In this document: positions 32,821-40,557 of the stretch, piece by piece
Layout: each line of letters begins with the position of its first letter
Numbering within the stretch: position 1 is the first letter of the stretch
Assembly: GCA_034435635.1 (NCBI GenBank)
Contig: DAOTWY010000025.1
Coordinates: 50,680 to 114,679, forward strand
Length of the DNA stretch: 64,000 nt
Source: DAOTWY01 sp003696565
Lineage (GTDB): Bacteria; Chloroflexota; Anaerolineae; Aggregatilineales; Phototrophicaceae
Direction of reading: 5' to 3'
The notes under the pieces: model-generated
Databases searched by the model: none
What the model was told of the DNA's origin: nothing
The model's input: only the letters and a program-made list of their open reading frames with translations
Made by a program: the position numbers and the translations under genes

Positions 32821-33810
32821 ATGTCAAAACAAAAAAATGGTTTGCGCCCAGTTAACGTCCGCACTGATCTAGCCCCCTTGGCGGATTTAATTGAACTGGC
32901 TTTTGCGGATACGATGGATAGCAGTGGGCGGGCTGCCCTACGTGAAATGCGTCAGATGAGCCGATTTGGTCCGGGGTTGGCGGTCATTTCTCAGTTAAAT
33001 GATTTGGCATTAGGGATTGGTATGGGCTATGTTTGGGTAGAAGATGGGGAGATCATCGGAAATGTCTCAATCTATCCTTCGGGGTATCCCAAAGACCTGC
33101 CAGAGACCTATGTCATCGCTAATGTTGCGGTTCACCCAGATTATCGCCGTCAAGGTATTGCCCGGCAGTTGATGCTCGCCAGCATGGAACACATCGCTAA
33201 ATGTCATGCTCAAGCGATTTTACAGGTGGAAGCGCATAACACCGGTGCGCATACTTTGTATCGGACATTAGGCTTTGTAGATGAACGTGTTTGGACACAA
33301 TGGCGACGTACCAGTTATACCCAACCCCCGCCGCTTGATCCAACCCTGCCGGAAGTTTATATTCGGCGGCGACGTAAATCAGAATGGGAGGCAGAGTTCC
33401 AATTAGCGCGGCGTATTCGCCCACTGGATGCCGGTGGGTTAGGATGGTTGCGTCCTTTACACCCTTCTGAATTTAAGCGTTCCTGGTGGCGGCGGTTGAT
33501 CGATTGGCTCAGCCTGCGATCAGTTGAACATCTTGTTGCTGTGGAGGATGACCAGCTCATCGGTTCATTGTGGATTCACAACTCATTTGGGAGCAGTATT
33601 CGCCTGACGTTATTGGTTGAACCGGATTTTCAGGGGATGTATGATAACATCTTGCTGCATTACGCGGTTAAACGGTTCGGACGTACACCACTTGTGATTG
33701 AACATCCTGATGATGAACATCTGACAAAGATGGTTCTCCAACAGTATCGTTTTCACCCTGAGCGCACCGTGATTCATATGCATTGGTCTCCACCATCATC
33801 AACTTGTTAA
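32821..33810 (+). CDS. GNAT acetyltransferase with a second degenerate GNAT-like half
   Basis: 329 residues. The first half (~10-165) is a canonical GNAT domain: VIANVAVHPDYRRQGIARQL holds the acetyl-CoA pyrophosphate loop (RRQGIA), followed by EAHNTGAHTLYRTLGF. The second half (~190-320) has GNAT-like order (HLVAVEDDQLIGSLWIH, LTLLVEPDFQG) but lacks the R/QxxGxG/A loop. It may acetylate a small molecule or protein N-termini; the target is unknown. Convergent with the end of the E2-JAB-E1 operon. Confidence 0.82.
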   Translation: MSKQKNGLRPVNVRTDLAPLADLIELAFADTMDSSGRAALREMRQMSRFGPGLAVISQLNDLALGIGMGYVWVEDGEIIGNVSIYPSGYPKDLPETYVIANVAVHPDYRRQGIARQLMLASMEHIAKCHAQAILQVEAHNTGAHTLYRTLGFVDERVWTQWRRTSYTQPPPLDPTLPEVYIRRRRKSEWEAEFQLARRIRPLDAGGLGWLRPLHPSEFKRSWWRRLIDWLSLRSVEHLVAVEDDQLIGSLWIHNSFGSSIRLTLLVEPDFQGMYDNILLHYAVKRFGRTPLVIEHPDDEHLTKMVLQQYRFHPERTVIHMHWSPPSSTC

Positions 33811-33829
33811 TGTGTGTGATGATGTCATT

Positions 33830-35245
33830 CTAAACGCTGAATTTTTGACCAGTGACAGGCACATCAACCCGTAAATTAAACGCTTGCTCAAGAGATGTTT
33901 TGAATGCCATCGCTGCATCTTCTTCCCCATGAACTAAAAAGGTGCGTTGTGGACGATGCGTCATCGCGCCAACCCATGCCAATAACTCATCTTGCCCAGC
34001 ATGACCGCTAAAGCCATTCAACACTTCGACTTGGGCTTTACGTGGGTATTCTTCTCCAAAAATGCGTACGACATCTACGCCTTCTACCAAACGCCGCCCT
34101 AGTGTATGAGGGGCTTGCCATCCGGTGATTAAAATGGTGTTTTGTGGCTCGGTGATGCGGTTTTTAAGATGATGCAGCACACGCCCAAACTCTGCCATGC
34201 CGCTAGCACTGATGATGATGCAAGGTTGCCGTTCAAAATTGATCCGTTTGCTATCTTCTACACTGCGGACATATTGCACAGAATTTAAGCCGAAAGGATC
34301 GCGGTTTTCTTGCATAAATTGACGGATTTCATCGTCATAGCATTCTGGATGAAGCTGAAAAACAGCCGTCGCGTTCACTGCCAGCGGGCTATCGACATAA
34401 ATCGGTATCTCTGGGATGTCTCCTTTTTGCATCAACTCATGCAGGGTATAAACCAGCTGCTGCGTGCGCCCTACTGCAAACGCTGGCATAATCACCACGC
34501 CACCACGCTTATAGGTTTCGATGATGACTTGTTCCAGCTTTTGAGAAGAATCCCAATATGGCTCATGCACACGATTACCATAAGTCGATTCCATAATCAG
34601 AATATCTGCCCTGGTTAAGGTATCTGGATCGCGGATAATTGGGATGCCTTTACGCCCCAAATCGCCGCTAAAAACCAGGGTGATCTCGCGGTTGGTGTCA
34701 TGATCTTCAATATGGAGTTGAACAATCGCACTGCCTAACATATGCCCAGCATCATGGAATGTCAATGTTACCCCTGGGGCAATTTTGACTTCACGATAAT
34801 AGTTGCGTGTGGTGAAATATTGCAAGCATGCCATCGCATCATCATAAGTATAAATTGGCTCTACTGGCGTAAAGGGATGCCCATTACGTTCATGCTTGCG
34901 TCGTGCTTGCTTGTTGATAAACTCCGCGTCACGCTCTTGAATAAAGCCGCTATCCGGCAGCATGGTCGCACACAAATCCCGCGTGGCGGCGGTGCAAATA
35001 ATATCACCCCGAAAGCCTTGCTTAACCAAATTGGGGATTGAACCAGAGTGGTCAATATGTGCGTGGGAGAGAATGAGTAGGTCAATGGACTTTGCATCAA
35101 ATGGAAATTGACGGTTTTGTTCAAACGATTCTTGACGTTTACCCTGGAACATCCCGCAATCCAACAAAATGCGCGTTCCATTAACGGTAATCAAATGTTT
35201 TGATCCTGTAACCGTACGCGCTGCGCCATAAAACTGGATGTCCAT
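33830..35245 (-). CDS. Metallo-beta-lactamase/beta-CASP nuclease-type protein
   Basis: 471 residues. The metal site is complete: H61-A-H63-I-D65-H66, later DAGHMLGSA, FSGDLGR and the beta-CASP/RMMBL signatures (ESTYGNR, MPAFAVGRTQQLVYTL, IISASGMAEFGRVLHHL, GFSGHAGQDELLAW, LVHGEE). This is the architecture of CPSF73/Ysh1-like RNases, conserved in bacteria as MBL-fold RNA hydrolases. It is the last gene of the minus-strand run that begins with the E2-like gene, 30 bases after the PCMT-like gene. A link to conjugation is suggested only by gene order. Confidence 0.88.
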   Translation of the reverse strand: MDIQFYGAARTVTGSKHLITVNGTRILLDCGMFQGKRQESFEQNRQFPFDAKSIDLLILSHAHIDHSGSIPNLVKQGFRGDIICTAATRDLCATMLPDSGFIQERDAEFINKQARRKHERNGHPFTPVEPIYTYDDAMACLQYFTTRNYYREVKIAPGVTLTFHDAGHMLGSAIVQLHIEDHDTNREITLVFSGDLGRKGIPIIRDPDTLTRADILIMESTYGNRVHEPYWDSSQKLEQVIIETYKRGGVVIMPAFAVGRTQQLVYTLHELMQKGDIPEIPIYVDSPLAVNATAVFQLHPECYDDEIRQFMQENRDPFGLNSVQYVRSVEDSKRINFERQPCIIISASGMAEFGRVLHHLKNRITEPQNTILITGWQAPHTLGRRLVEGVDVVRIFGEEYPRKAQVEVLNGFSGHAGQDELLAWVGAMTHRPQRTFLVHGEEDAAMAFKTSLEQAFNLRVDVPVTGQKFSV

Positions 35246-35275
35246 ATATCCCCCTATTTTTGTGGTTATTTTGGG

Positions 35276-36475
35276 CTATTCATCAGCTTGTATTTCAGCG
35301 TTTGCTTCAATCCAAGCATGTAAATAATGATTATGCCGCTCGTATAATTTACCCCGTGTGATGTGTGGTTTATCTTGTGATTTCGGGATCAACCGCAAAC
35401 GGAGTTGCCTAATGCTTGGTTTACCAACTTGTTGCCAGCTTGCCAGAAGTGTCTCTAATTCTAAAAACGCATCTGCCCCAGCAAAACAGTGAGTTGCCCC
35501 TAAACCATAATAGGGGACAAATGCCGCACTCGCTGGTGTAAATAGGGCGAACCCTTCGCCTTCCATGCCATAGGCTTTTTGCCCTTGTGTGATGGTATAT
35601 ATAGCAAAGACATCGTTTTCTGGTTCGTTGAGCATGACATAAGGCAAAAATCCATACCAATAACTAGCTGTGTCTAACGGTACACTTAAATAACATTGCT
35701 CTTGATCGCTAGAAAGCAGCATATATAACGCGGCTGTGTCGACACGGCTTAAGTCATCACCGATGAGTTTCAATGCCGTACTGCCAACCATTTTTTGCAT
35801 CGTTGGACCGGCAGCAAGCCCACGAATATAAATATATGCACTAGGCATCATCTCCTGCGCATAAAGTGTGCCATCTGGTTGGATGGTAAAAACAGCGCAA
35901 ACCTGTAACCCATCAATCCAAATTGGTGCGATAATCCGCCCATTCGGTTTTAATTGTGTGATCCAGGGTAGGGGCATATCCCAAATGCCAACACTGGCGA
36001 TAATGCGGTCATAAGCAGCACGTGGTGCATAGCCTTCTGCGCCATCTTTATGGACAACATGCACTGCACCATAACCTGCCCGTACCAAATTATCGGCGGT
36101 TGTATTGGCGATGTCGCGGTCAATTTCTAATGTGGTGATATGTCCATCGTCACCGATGATGTGTTGGATCAATGCGGCGGTGTAACCGGTACCTGTGCCA
36201 ATGTGCAGTACATTTTGTCCTTCATGTAACTGTGCTAGGCTTAACATATGGGCGATCATACTAGGCATGTTGGCGCAGCATAGGGTTTCGCCACGCATAT
36301 CGGCACGCACTGTGACCGGCTGGTCAGTATAGACTTGATCTAAAGGAAAGCCGGGGAGAAATTTTTCTCGTGGGACGGCAGAAAATGCCGCATTAACACG
36401 GGGGTCGTTCAAATCCCCGTGTTCACGCAACAGATCAACTAAAGCTTGGTTAGTATAAGGTCTTGATTCAGGCAT
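35276..36475 (-). CDS. PCMT-like methyltransferase with long C-terminal extension
   Basis: 399 residues from the ATG at 36475; this start overlaps the upstream gene by 8 bases and removes 50 unlikely residues. The first ~215 residues match protein-L-isoaspartate O-methyltransferase: VPREKFLPG, motif I VLHIGTGTGYTAAL (89-102), DGAEGYAPRAAYDRIIAS. The usual substrate loop QTISQP is replaced by LCCANMPSM, so isoaspartyl repair is not assured. The remaining ~180 residues have no counterpart in Pcm. The layout recalls the 'FxLD system' methyltransferases that act on peptides. In an operon with E1, E2 and JAMM-like genes it could modify the conjugation target or modifier. Confidence 0.78.
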   Translation of the reverse strand: MPESRPYTNQALVDLLREHGDLNDPRVNAAFSAVPREKFLPGFPLDQVYTDQPVTVRADMRGETLCCANMPSMIAHMLSLAQLHEGQNVLHIGTGTGYTAALIQHIIGDDGHITTLEIDRDIANTTADNLVRAGYGAVHVVHKDGAEGYAPRAAYDRIIASVGIWDMPLPWITQLKPNGRIIAPIWIDGLQVCAVFTIQPDGTLYAQEMMPSAYIYIRGLAAGPTMQKMVGSTALKLIGDDLSRVDTAALYMLLSSDQEQCYLSVPLDTASYWYGFLPYVMLNEPENDVFAIYTITQGQKAYGMEGEGFALFTPASAAFVPYYGLGATHCFAGADAFLELETLLASWQQVGKPSIRQLRLRLIPKSQDKPHITRGKLYERHNHYLHAWIEANAEIQADE

Positions 36476-36728
36476 ACCATGCTCGGCGTTTACGTAAAGA
36501 GACACCGGGGTCAACCCCACGTGGTCGCTCTGTGCGGACTTGCCCGCGAGCGTCGATATAAACTTGCCCCGCTTTTTGTAGGCGTGCAAATTCCTCTGGC
36601 GTGATGACCGGTGCCGGCTCACCACCTAAGCGGTTTAAACGCCGTGCCATATCATCCTCTTGGGAGGCGTTATCGTTAGTTTCCATGCTGTCTTCTGGTG
36701 GTGTTGGTTGATTTTGTTCGTCCGACAT
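36468..36728 (-). CDS. Small disordered acidic/basic protein in the conjugation operon
   Basis: 86 residues with AAGGAG upstream. Residues 1-27 are acidic and Gln/Asn/Pro-rich and look disordered. A short basic helix ends in RLNRLGGE (31-37), then VITPEEFARLQKAGQVYID (a helix and short strand) and a basic C-terminus (LRKRRAWYA). Not a beta-grasp protein, and no terminal di-Gly. It lies between the E1-like and PCMT-like genes and overlaps the latter. Possible roles: adaptor, substrate, or modifier precursor cut after the internal GG. All are inference; no family recognised. Confidence 0.62.
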   Translation of the reverse strand: MSDEQNQPTPPEDSMETNDNASQEDDMARRLNRLGGEPAPVITPEEFARLQKAGQVYIDARGQVRTERPRGVDPGVSLRKRRAWYA

Positions 36729-36826
36729 TTCCGGTTTGCTCCTTGCTATGTGTCTATCATATCATGATTTGCGGATGCGGCACGATAAATATTGCGTTAA
36801 ATCTCATGATATAACATATCTACCTG

Positions 36827-37726
36827 CTAAGATGTGGTATTGTTCTCATCCTCAAAGTCGATGCCAGCATCGTGCATTAAATCGTTTAGTGAAATTTCTT
36901 GTGTACTGCGCTTGCTCATTGTATCGCCACATACCAAACATTGCGGATCGCGCTGAACGTGTGCCCATACAGCGGAATGCGGTGGTGTGGTTTCCCCTTC
37001 TACTATCTCAAGTGCTTGGTTTGCCAATATAACGGTGTTGCTAGGAAAAGGTGGATACACATCAGTATCTTTTAACAGTTCTTTGAGGGTGAAATCTGCC
37101 TGGACTGCTGCCACCCGGACAACATGCAACCACAATCCGGGTTCAGCTTCTAGCGTACCTTCAGGACCGATCATGCCATAATCTAATTCCTGGTTGGCAT
37201 CACGGGACAGTTGAACGTCTTCACGTAATTGAGATGCCCAGCAAGCATAGCACGGTCCAGCGTGTGGGCGTATCACGACAACATCCCCGCCTTCACCACG
37301 CTCATACACCCCAGCATAGATTGCCGTAACCCCGTGGGCTAAGCACGCCTCATTAATGATATATTTTGCTTGCTCGCCATCTACCCCGACCACCAATACA
37401 TCAACATGATCGAGTATATCTAGATGATCTTCAATGCGCCCAACGCGCACATCAATTTCTGCATCGGCGTTGCGGTTACGAATCAACTCTGCCATGATTT
37501 CGGCTTTGGGCTGGCTGATATAACGGCTATCTGCTACATGCCGCACCACATTGACCTGTTCTAAATTTTCGGCATCTACCAATATAAATTTGCCTACGCC
37601 ACTCATGGCAAGGCTCTGTGCCACAAAACCGCCGCCACTACCTAAACCGACAATACCAACACGCTTTTGTGCTAATCGTTTGAGGTTTTCTGTACCGATA
37701 ACCCCTTCTACACGTTCCCAAGTCAT
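36827..37726 (-). CDS. ThiF/E1-like adenylyltransferase of a Ub-like conjugation operon
   Basis: 299 residues from the ATG at 37726, which overlaps the JAMM-like gene's TGA by one base. Rossmann-type nucleotide site G27-x-G29-x-x-G32, D51 for the ribose, N59 and R62 in place of the usual N..R pair, K74 (SQPK) and D116 that holds Mg-ATP. Two zinc Cys pairs, C159/C162 and C263/C266. The only other Cys is C128, in the position of the conserved MoeB Cys. It should adenylate the C-terminus of a small modifier and pass it to the E2-like protein. Whether it forms an E1 thioester, and through which Cys, is open. Confidence 0.9.
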   Translation of the reverse strand: MTWERVEGVIGTENLKRLAQKRVGIVGLGSGGGFVAQSLAMSGVGKFILVDAENLEQVNVVRHVADSRYISQPKAEIMAELIRNRNADAEIDVRVGRIEDHLDILDHVDVLVVGVDGEQAKYIINEACLAHGVTAIYAGVYERGEGGDVVVIRPHAGPCYACWASQLREDVQLSRDANQELDYGMIGPEGTLEAEPGLWLHVVRVAAVQADFTLKELLKDTDVYPPFPSNTVILANQALEIVEGETTPPHSAVWAHVQRDPQCLVCGDTMSKRSTQEISLNDLMHDAGIDFEDENNTTS

Positions 37727-38730
37727 CAATCTTCATCCTTTTGAGTCTTTTGTGCTTCAATGGCGTGTACATAATCGATCAGATAGCTATCTGTCGTCCA
37801 ATCAAAATTGATGTTAATTGGTTGTCGTTGCTGCCATACCCGTTCAAATACATCATACAACACCTCATCCTCCTGCATGGAAACAAAAGGTGTGGAATAA
37901 GCACGTGGGGCACGCTTAGGATAATCCCAATCTGTTACCAAAATGAGCATCTTATTATCACCCTGCCGTGCTAGCATCAAGCAGATTTCCAACGGCAGCT
38001 CATTATCAGCATCCCAGGTGATGAAGGAAGCGAATAAACCATCATTGTTTAAACGGGTGAGTTCAACTGATGCGCGATCTGGATGCAAAAGATGCCAGGG
38101 GTGTGCAGCTAAGCGAGGGAGGTGGTTATCTGCGTAAAGTGTGGGCACAATCGGGACGAACATCCGTAGTTCTTTATCGATATACCAGAAGTCAATCCGA
38201 GTCGCTTCATCTTGATTTTGTGCAACGGTGAGATAATTCACCATGCCCTCCCCGCCAGTGGTTGTGGTGGGATGATGCAGCGTGACGATCGGCGCAAGTA
38301 GAAAATCCTGCGCTCTTTCTTCATCATTCAGTATGTCTAAGGCGGTCATTAAATCCGCACCACTCGGCGCAATCATATAACCAGGTTGGCGGTGCCAATC
38401 CCCAAGGTATTTAAGCGGTAAATCCCACTTGGATGGAATATTTTTGCGCGCTCTTTGTACATTCCAATTCTGATGATACCACCAGATAATTTCATCTTGT
38501 CGATGGTCACCTTGCTCAAACTTGGCATATTGCCGCTCAGCGGTGTCGTCTGGTGCGATGGTGTCTAAAACATAGATCGTTGGTACACCATTGGTGTTTT
38601 TCCCTGGGTCAACTAGCCCGACCATCGCTTCGCCTGTTTCATCTTCAATATAGGTGTTGGCAGCGACGCACATTTTATCGATCACACGTTGCGCCAGTAC
38701 CAAGTTGGGCACTATTGCACGCTTTGGCAT
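37726..38730 (-). CDS. JAMM/MPN-like (JAB) protein with altered metal motif
   Basis: 334 residues from the ATG at 38730 (GGAG 8 nt upstream). Residues ~10-165 fit a JAB fold: E34 in GEAMVGL and GDWHRQPGYMIAPSGAD, which reads H113-x-Q115-x7-S123-x2-D126. Spacing is exactly that of the JAMM motif (E, HxH, S, D), but the second His is Gln. Metal binding or isopeptidase activity may be weakened or changed. The C-terminal ~170 residues (LPLEICLMLARQGDNKMLIL..) are unrecognised. The location between E2 and E1 genes is the standard order for bacterial E2-JAB-E1 operons, where JAB frees modifier from precursors or conjugates. Confidence 0.78.
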   Translation of the reverse strand: MPKRAIVPNLVLAQRVIDKMCVAANTYIEDETGEAMVGLVDPGKNTNGVPTIYVLDTIAPDDTAERQYAKFEQGDHRQDEIIWWYHQNWNVQRARKNIPSKWDLPLKYLGDWHRQPGYMIAPSGADLMTALDILNDEERAQDFLLAPIVTLHHPTTTTGGEGMVNYLTVAQNQDEATRIDFWYIDKELRMFVPIVPTLYADNHLPRLAAHPWHLLHPDRASVELTRLNNDGLFASFITWDADNELPLEICLMLARQGDNKMLILVTDWDYPKRAPRAYSTPFVSMQEDEVLYDVFERVWQQRQPININFDWTTDSYLIDYVHAIEAQKTQKDED

Positions 38731-38751
38731 AAATCGTCTCCAAAACATTGA

Positions 38752-38850
38752 TCATAAGTTGTTTGGTAAAAGGCGATTAGCTATTGAATGATCGCCTGAA
38801 ACCAGCCCCGTTTGCGGGGTGATAAACGTTATTGCATCGAACTCCTTCAT
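38752..38850 (-). CDS. Possible 32-residue peptide between the E2 and JAMM-like genes
   Basis: ATG at 38850, two bases after the E2 stop, reading MKEFDAITFITPQTG.. to a TGA at 38752. Only AGGT precedes it, so translation would depend on coupling with the E2 gene. It is too short for a ubiquitin fold and does not end in GG. The same bases form two hairpins, so it may be only leader RNA. Confidence 0.2.
   Translation of the reverse strand: MKEFDAITFITPQTGLVSGDHSIANRLLPNNL
38768..38819 (-). terminator. Two hairpins between E2 and JAMM-like genes, possible attenuator
   Basis: On the minus strand CCCCG/CGGGG (38806-38819, 4-nt loop) is followed by AGGCGAT/ATCGCCT (38771-38797) and TTTT (38771-38768). 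The second resembles a weak intrinsic terminator. It could reduce transcription of the JAMM/E1 part relative to the E2 gene. Confidence 0.45.
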
Positions 38851-38852
38851 AC

Positions 38853-39314
38853 CTAATGACGCGGTGGTAACGGTGTGTGCGGATTGACACGCTCCTCTAT
38901 TCCGGGCCAATCTCCTGTCGCTCGCCATGTGTAATAAGCATATAACCATTGAATTGCCCAAGCAGCGACGGTTACAGCGGTAGACCGTGCCGGGTTCCAA
39001 CCATAATTTTCGCCGTCTTTTGGGTTGAATAAGCATAGCTGTCCGTCTTCGTATTGGTGTTTTTCACTATATACCCGTGGGCTTAATACATAGGCTTCTG
39101 CTGGGCGGTGTGGGTAATCTTTGGGATAAACGATCTTCAGCGTATGTTCTGGGCGACGTAATTGTGCTAAGTTGATATACACTTGCCCTTGCCAATATAA
39201 CAAGTCATTTTCTGGTACAAATAGCTTGAAGGTTTTATCAAACGTGGCGCGCATCGCCTCAACTTCTAACCGTAGCCGAGGTGATACATTATCGCGTGTT
39301 CCCCACCACATCAT
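38853..39314 (-). CDS. E2-like (UBC-fold) conjugating protein
   Basis: 153 residues, AAAGGA 6 nt before the ATG. The UBC fold is recognisable: strands LYWQGQVYINLA and EHTLKIVYP, the YPKDYPHRP turn (63-71), then KHQYEDGQLCLFNP, where H86 and C94 match the His and catalytic Cys of E2 enzymes. W107 and the tail (AIQWLYAYYTWRATGDWPG) fit bacterial E2 families. C94 is the only Cys in the protein, which supports it as the thioester site. First gene of the operon, so it should carry the modifier from the E1-like protein to its target. Confidence 0.87.
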   Translation of the reverse strand: MMWWGTRDNVSPRLRLEVEAMRATFDKTFKLFVPENDLLYWQGQVYINLAQLRRPEHTLKIVYPKDYPHRPAEAYVLSPRVYSEKHQYEDGQLCLFNPKDGENYGWNPARSTAVTVAAWAIQWLYAYYTWRATGDWPGIEERVNPHTPLPPRH

Positions 39315-39559
39315 ATGGTATCCTTTTTGTCTTTTGGCATATCTAGTTTAACTCTATTGAAATTTGTCCACACTGTCCAGATGTACCTCATATTCAGATA
39401 CGTAAAAATATGAAATAAGTTGCAGCACGGGGTAGGTTATCACTTAATTTGAACTTCAAAATGATAATGATTACTTTTTGATTGGAGCGTCATACCAATT
39501 TATAAAACCCCATAACATATCTCTGATGCAGTCCTTCTTTGGGTTATTCGTCATAGATG

Positions 39560-40489
39560 TTATGCCATCAGGCGTTTATATAACAGCTCTTGGCTTAAAT
39601 TAGTTAACACGGTTTGCCGGCTTTGTAAGGTTAATGAGGCGGCGGTGATCCCTAATCGCATTGCCTCATCCACCGGCACCCCATTTAATAATCCGAAAAT
39701 CACCGCCCCACTGAAAGCATCCCCAGCCCCAGTGGCATCCACCACGCGCGTTTGAATGGCTCGCAAGTAACCTGCTCCGCTGCTATCAGCATAGGCTAAC
39801 CCTGCCGCGCCTAATGTAACAACCGCAATTTTTGCCCCCATATGAACGAGCGTGCGAGCTGCGGCAATCGCGGATTCGCGGTCTTGCTGATAATGAATAC
39901 CACACATAGATTGAATTTCGGATGCGTTAGGAACAATTAAATACGTTTGTGAAATGTATTGGCACAACTTCCCTGCCAGCTGCGGACTAGTGGGGTCAAC
40001 AGCTACACGGATCTTGTAATGTGCCGCCAACTCATAGATGGTTGCTAGGGTGTCATCTGTCAGTGTGGCATCAATAACAATCATCTCTGATGTTTTGAAC
40101 AGCTTTTCATGCTCTAGGATGTAGTCCGAATCGATGTAACCTGTGATCTCAAAATCACTGATGGCAACCTGCAATTGTCCATTAGGATATTGTAGTGCAA
40201 CATAAGTCCCGGTACGTGCCCCTTTAATCCGCCGGATATGGCTTGTATCAATCCCTGCCCGGTTACAAGAGCGCAGCACACGCACGCCAGATGAATCATG
40301 CCCAACCATTGTTAGTAATACAGTTGGCACTTCTAAACGAGATAAATTCTCTGCGATGTTACGCGCCACGCCCCCCACAGTATTACGAACCGTGCCAATA
40401 TTGGGTTGTTCCCATGTTAAATCGCCCGCTGCTCGTGCTTTGATATCAATGCCTGCCGAGCCAATAACCAGCACATGCCCTTCCTCCAT
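39560..40489 (-). CDS. PfkB-family kinase, pseudouridine-kinase-like
   Basis: 309 residues from the ATG at 40489 with AGGAGG 5 nt upstream. PfkB/ribokinase fold: the N-terminal VLVIGSAGIDIKARA and GGVARNIAENLSRLEV resemble PsuK (pseudouridine kinase); the C-terminal signature DATGAGDAFSGAV carries the catalytic Asp and anion hole. PsuK phosphorylates pseudouridine before PsuG splits it. No psuG is adjacent, so the nucleoside assignment is tentative and another sugar is possible. Same strand as the CoA-Nudix gene, 68 bases downstream of it. Confidence 0.85.
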   Translation of the reverse strand: MEEGHVLVIGSAGIDIKARAAGDLTWEQPNIGTVRNTVGGVARNIAENLSRLEVPTVLLTMVGHDSSGVRVLRSCNRAGIDTSHIRRIKGARTGTYVALQYPNGQLQVAISDFEITGYIDSDYILEHEKLFKTSEMIVIDATLTDDTLATIYELAAHYKIRVAVDPTSPQLAGKLCQYISQTYLIVPNASEIQSMCGIHYQQDRESAIAAARTLVHMGAKIAVVTLGAAGLAYADSSGAGYLRAIQTRVVDATGAGDAFSGAVIFGLLNGVPVDEAMRLGITAASLTLQSRQTVLTNLSQELLYKRLMA

Positions 40490-40557
40490 GCCTGCCTCCT
40501 GAATAATATGACTAAAATTTGCCTTAAAGAACACCTGAGTGAAAAGCAACAAGGCTT

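Noticed and set aside
38752..39036. 94-codon frame in another reading frame of the E2-like gene
   Set aside because: Shadow of the E2 coding sequence; only its last 32 codons lie outside and are listed separately with low confidence.
33830..39314. Assignment of the E2-JAB-E1 operon as a CBASS system
   Set aside because: No CD-NTase or effector gene is present, and E1 and E2 are separate rather than fused as in Cap2.
39465..39480. Fur-box-like sequence TGATAATGATTA
   Set aside because: Only one half matches the 7-1-7 consensus, and the flanking genes (PfkB kinase, E2-like) have no iron link.
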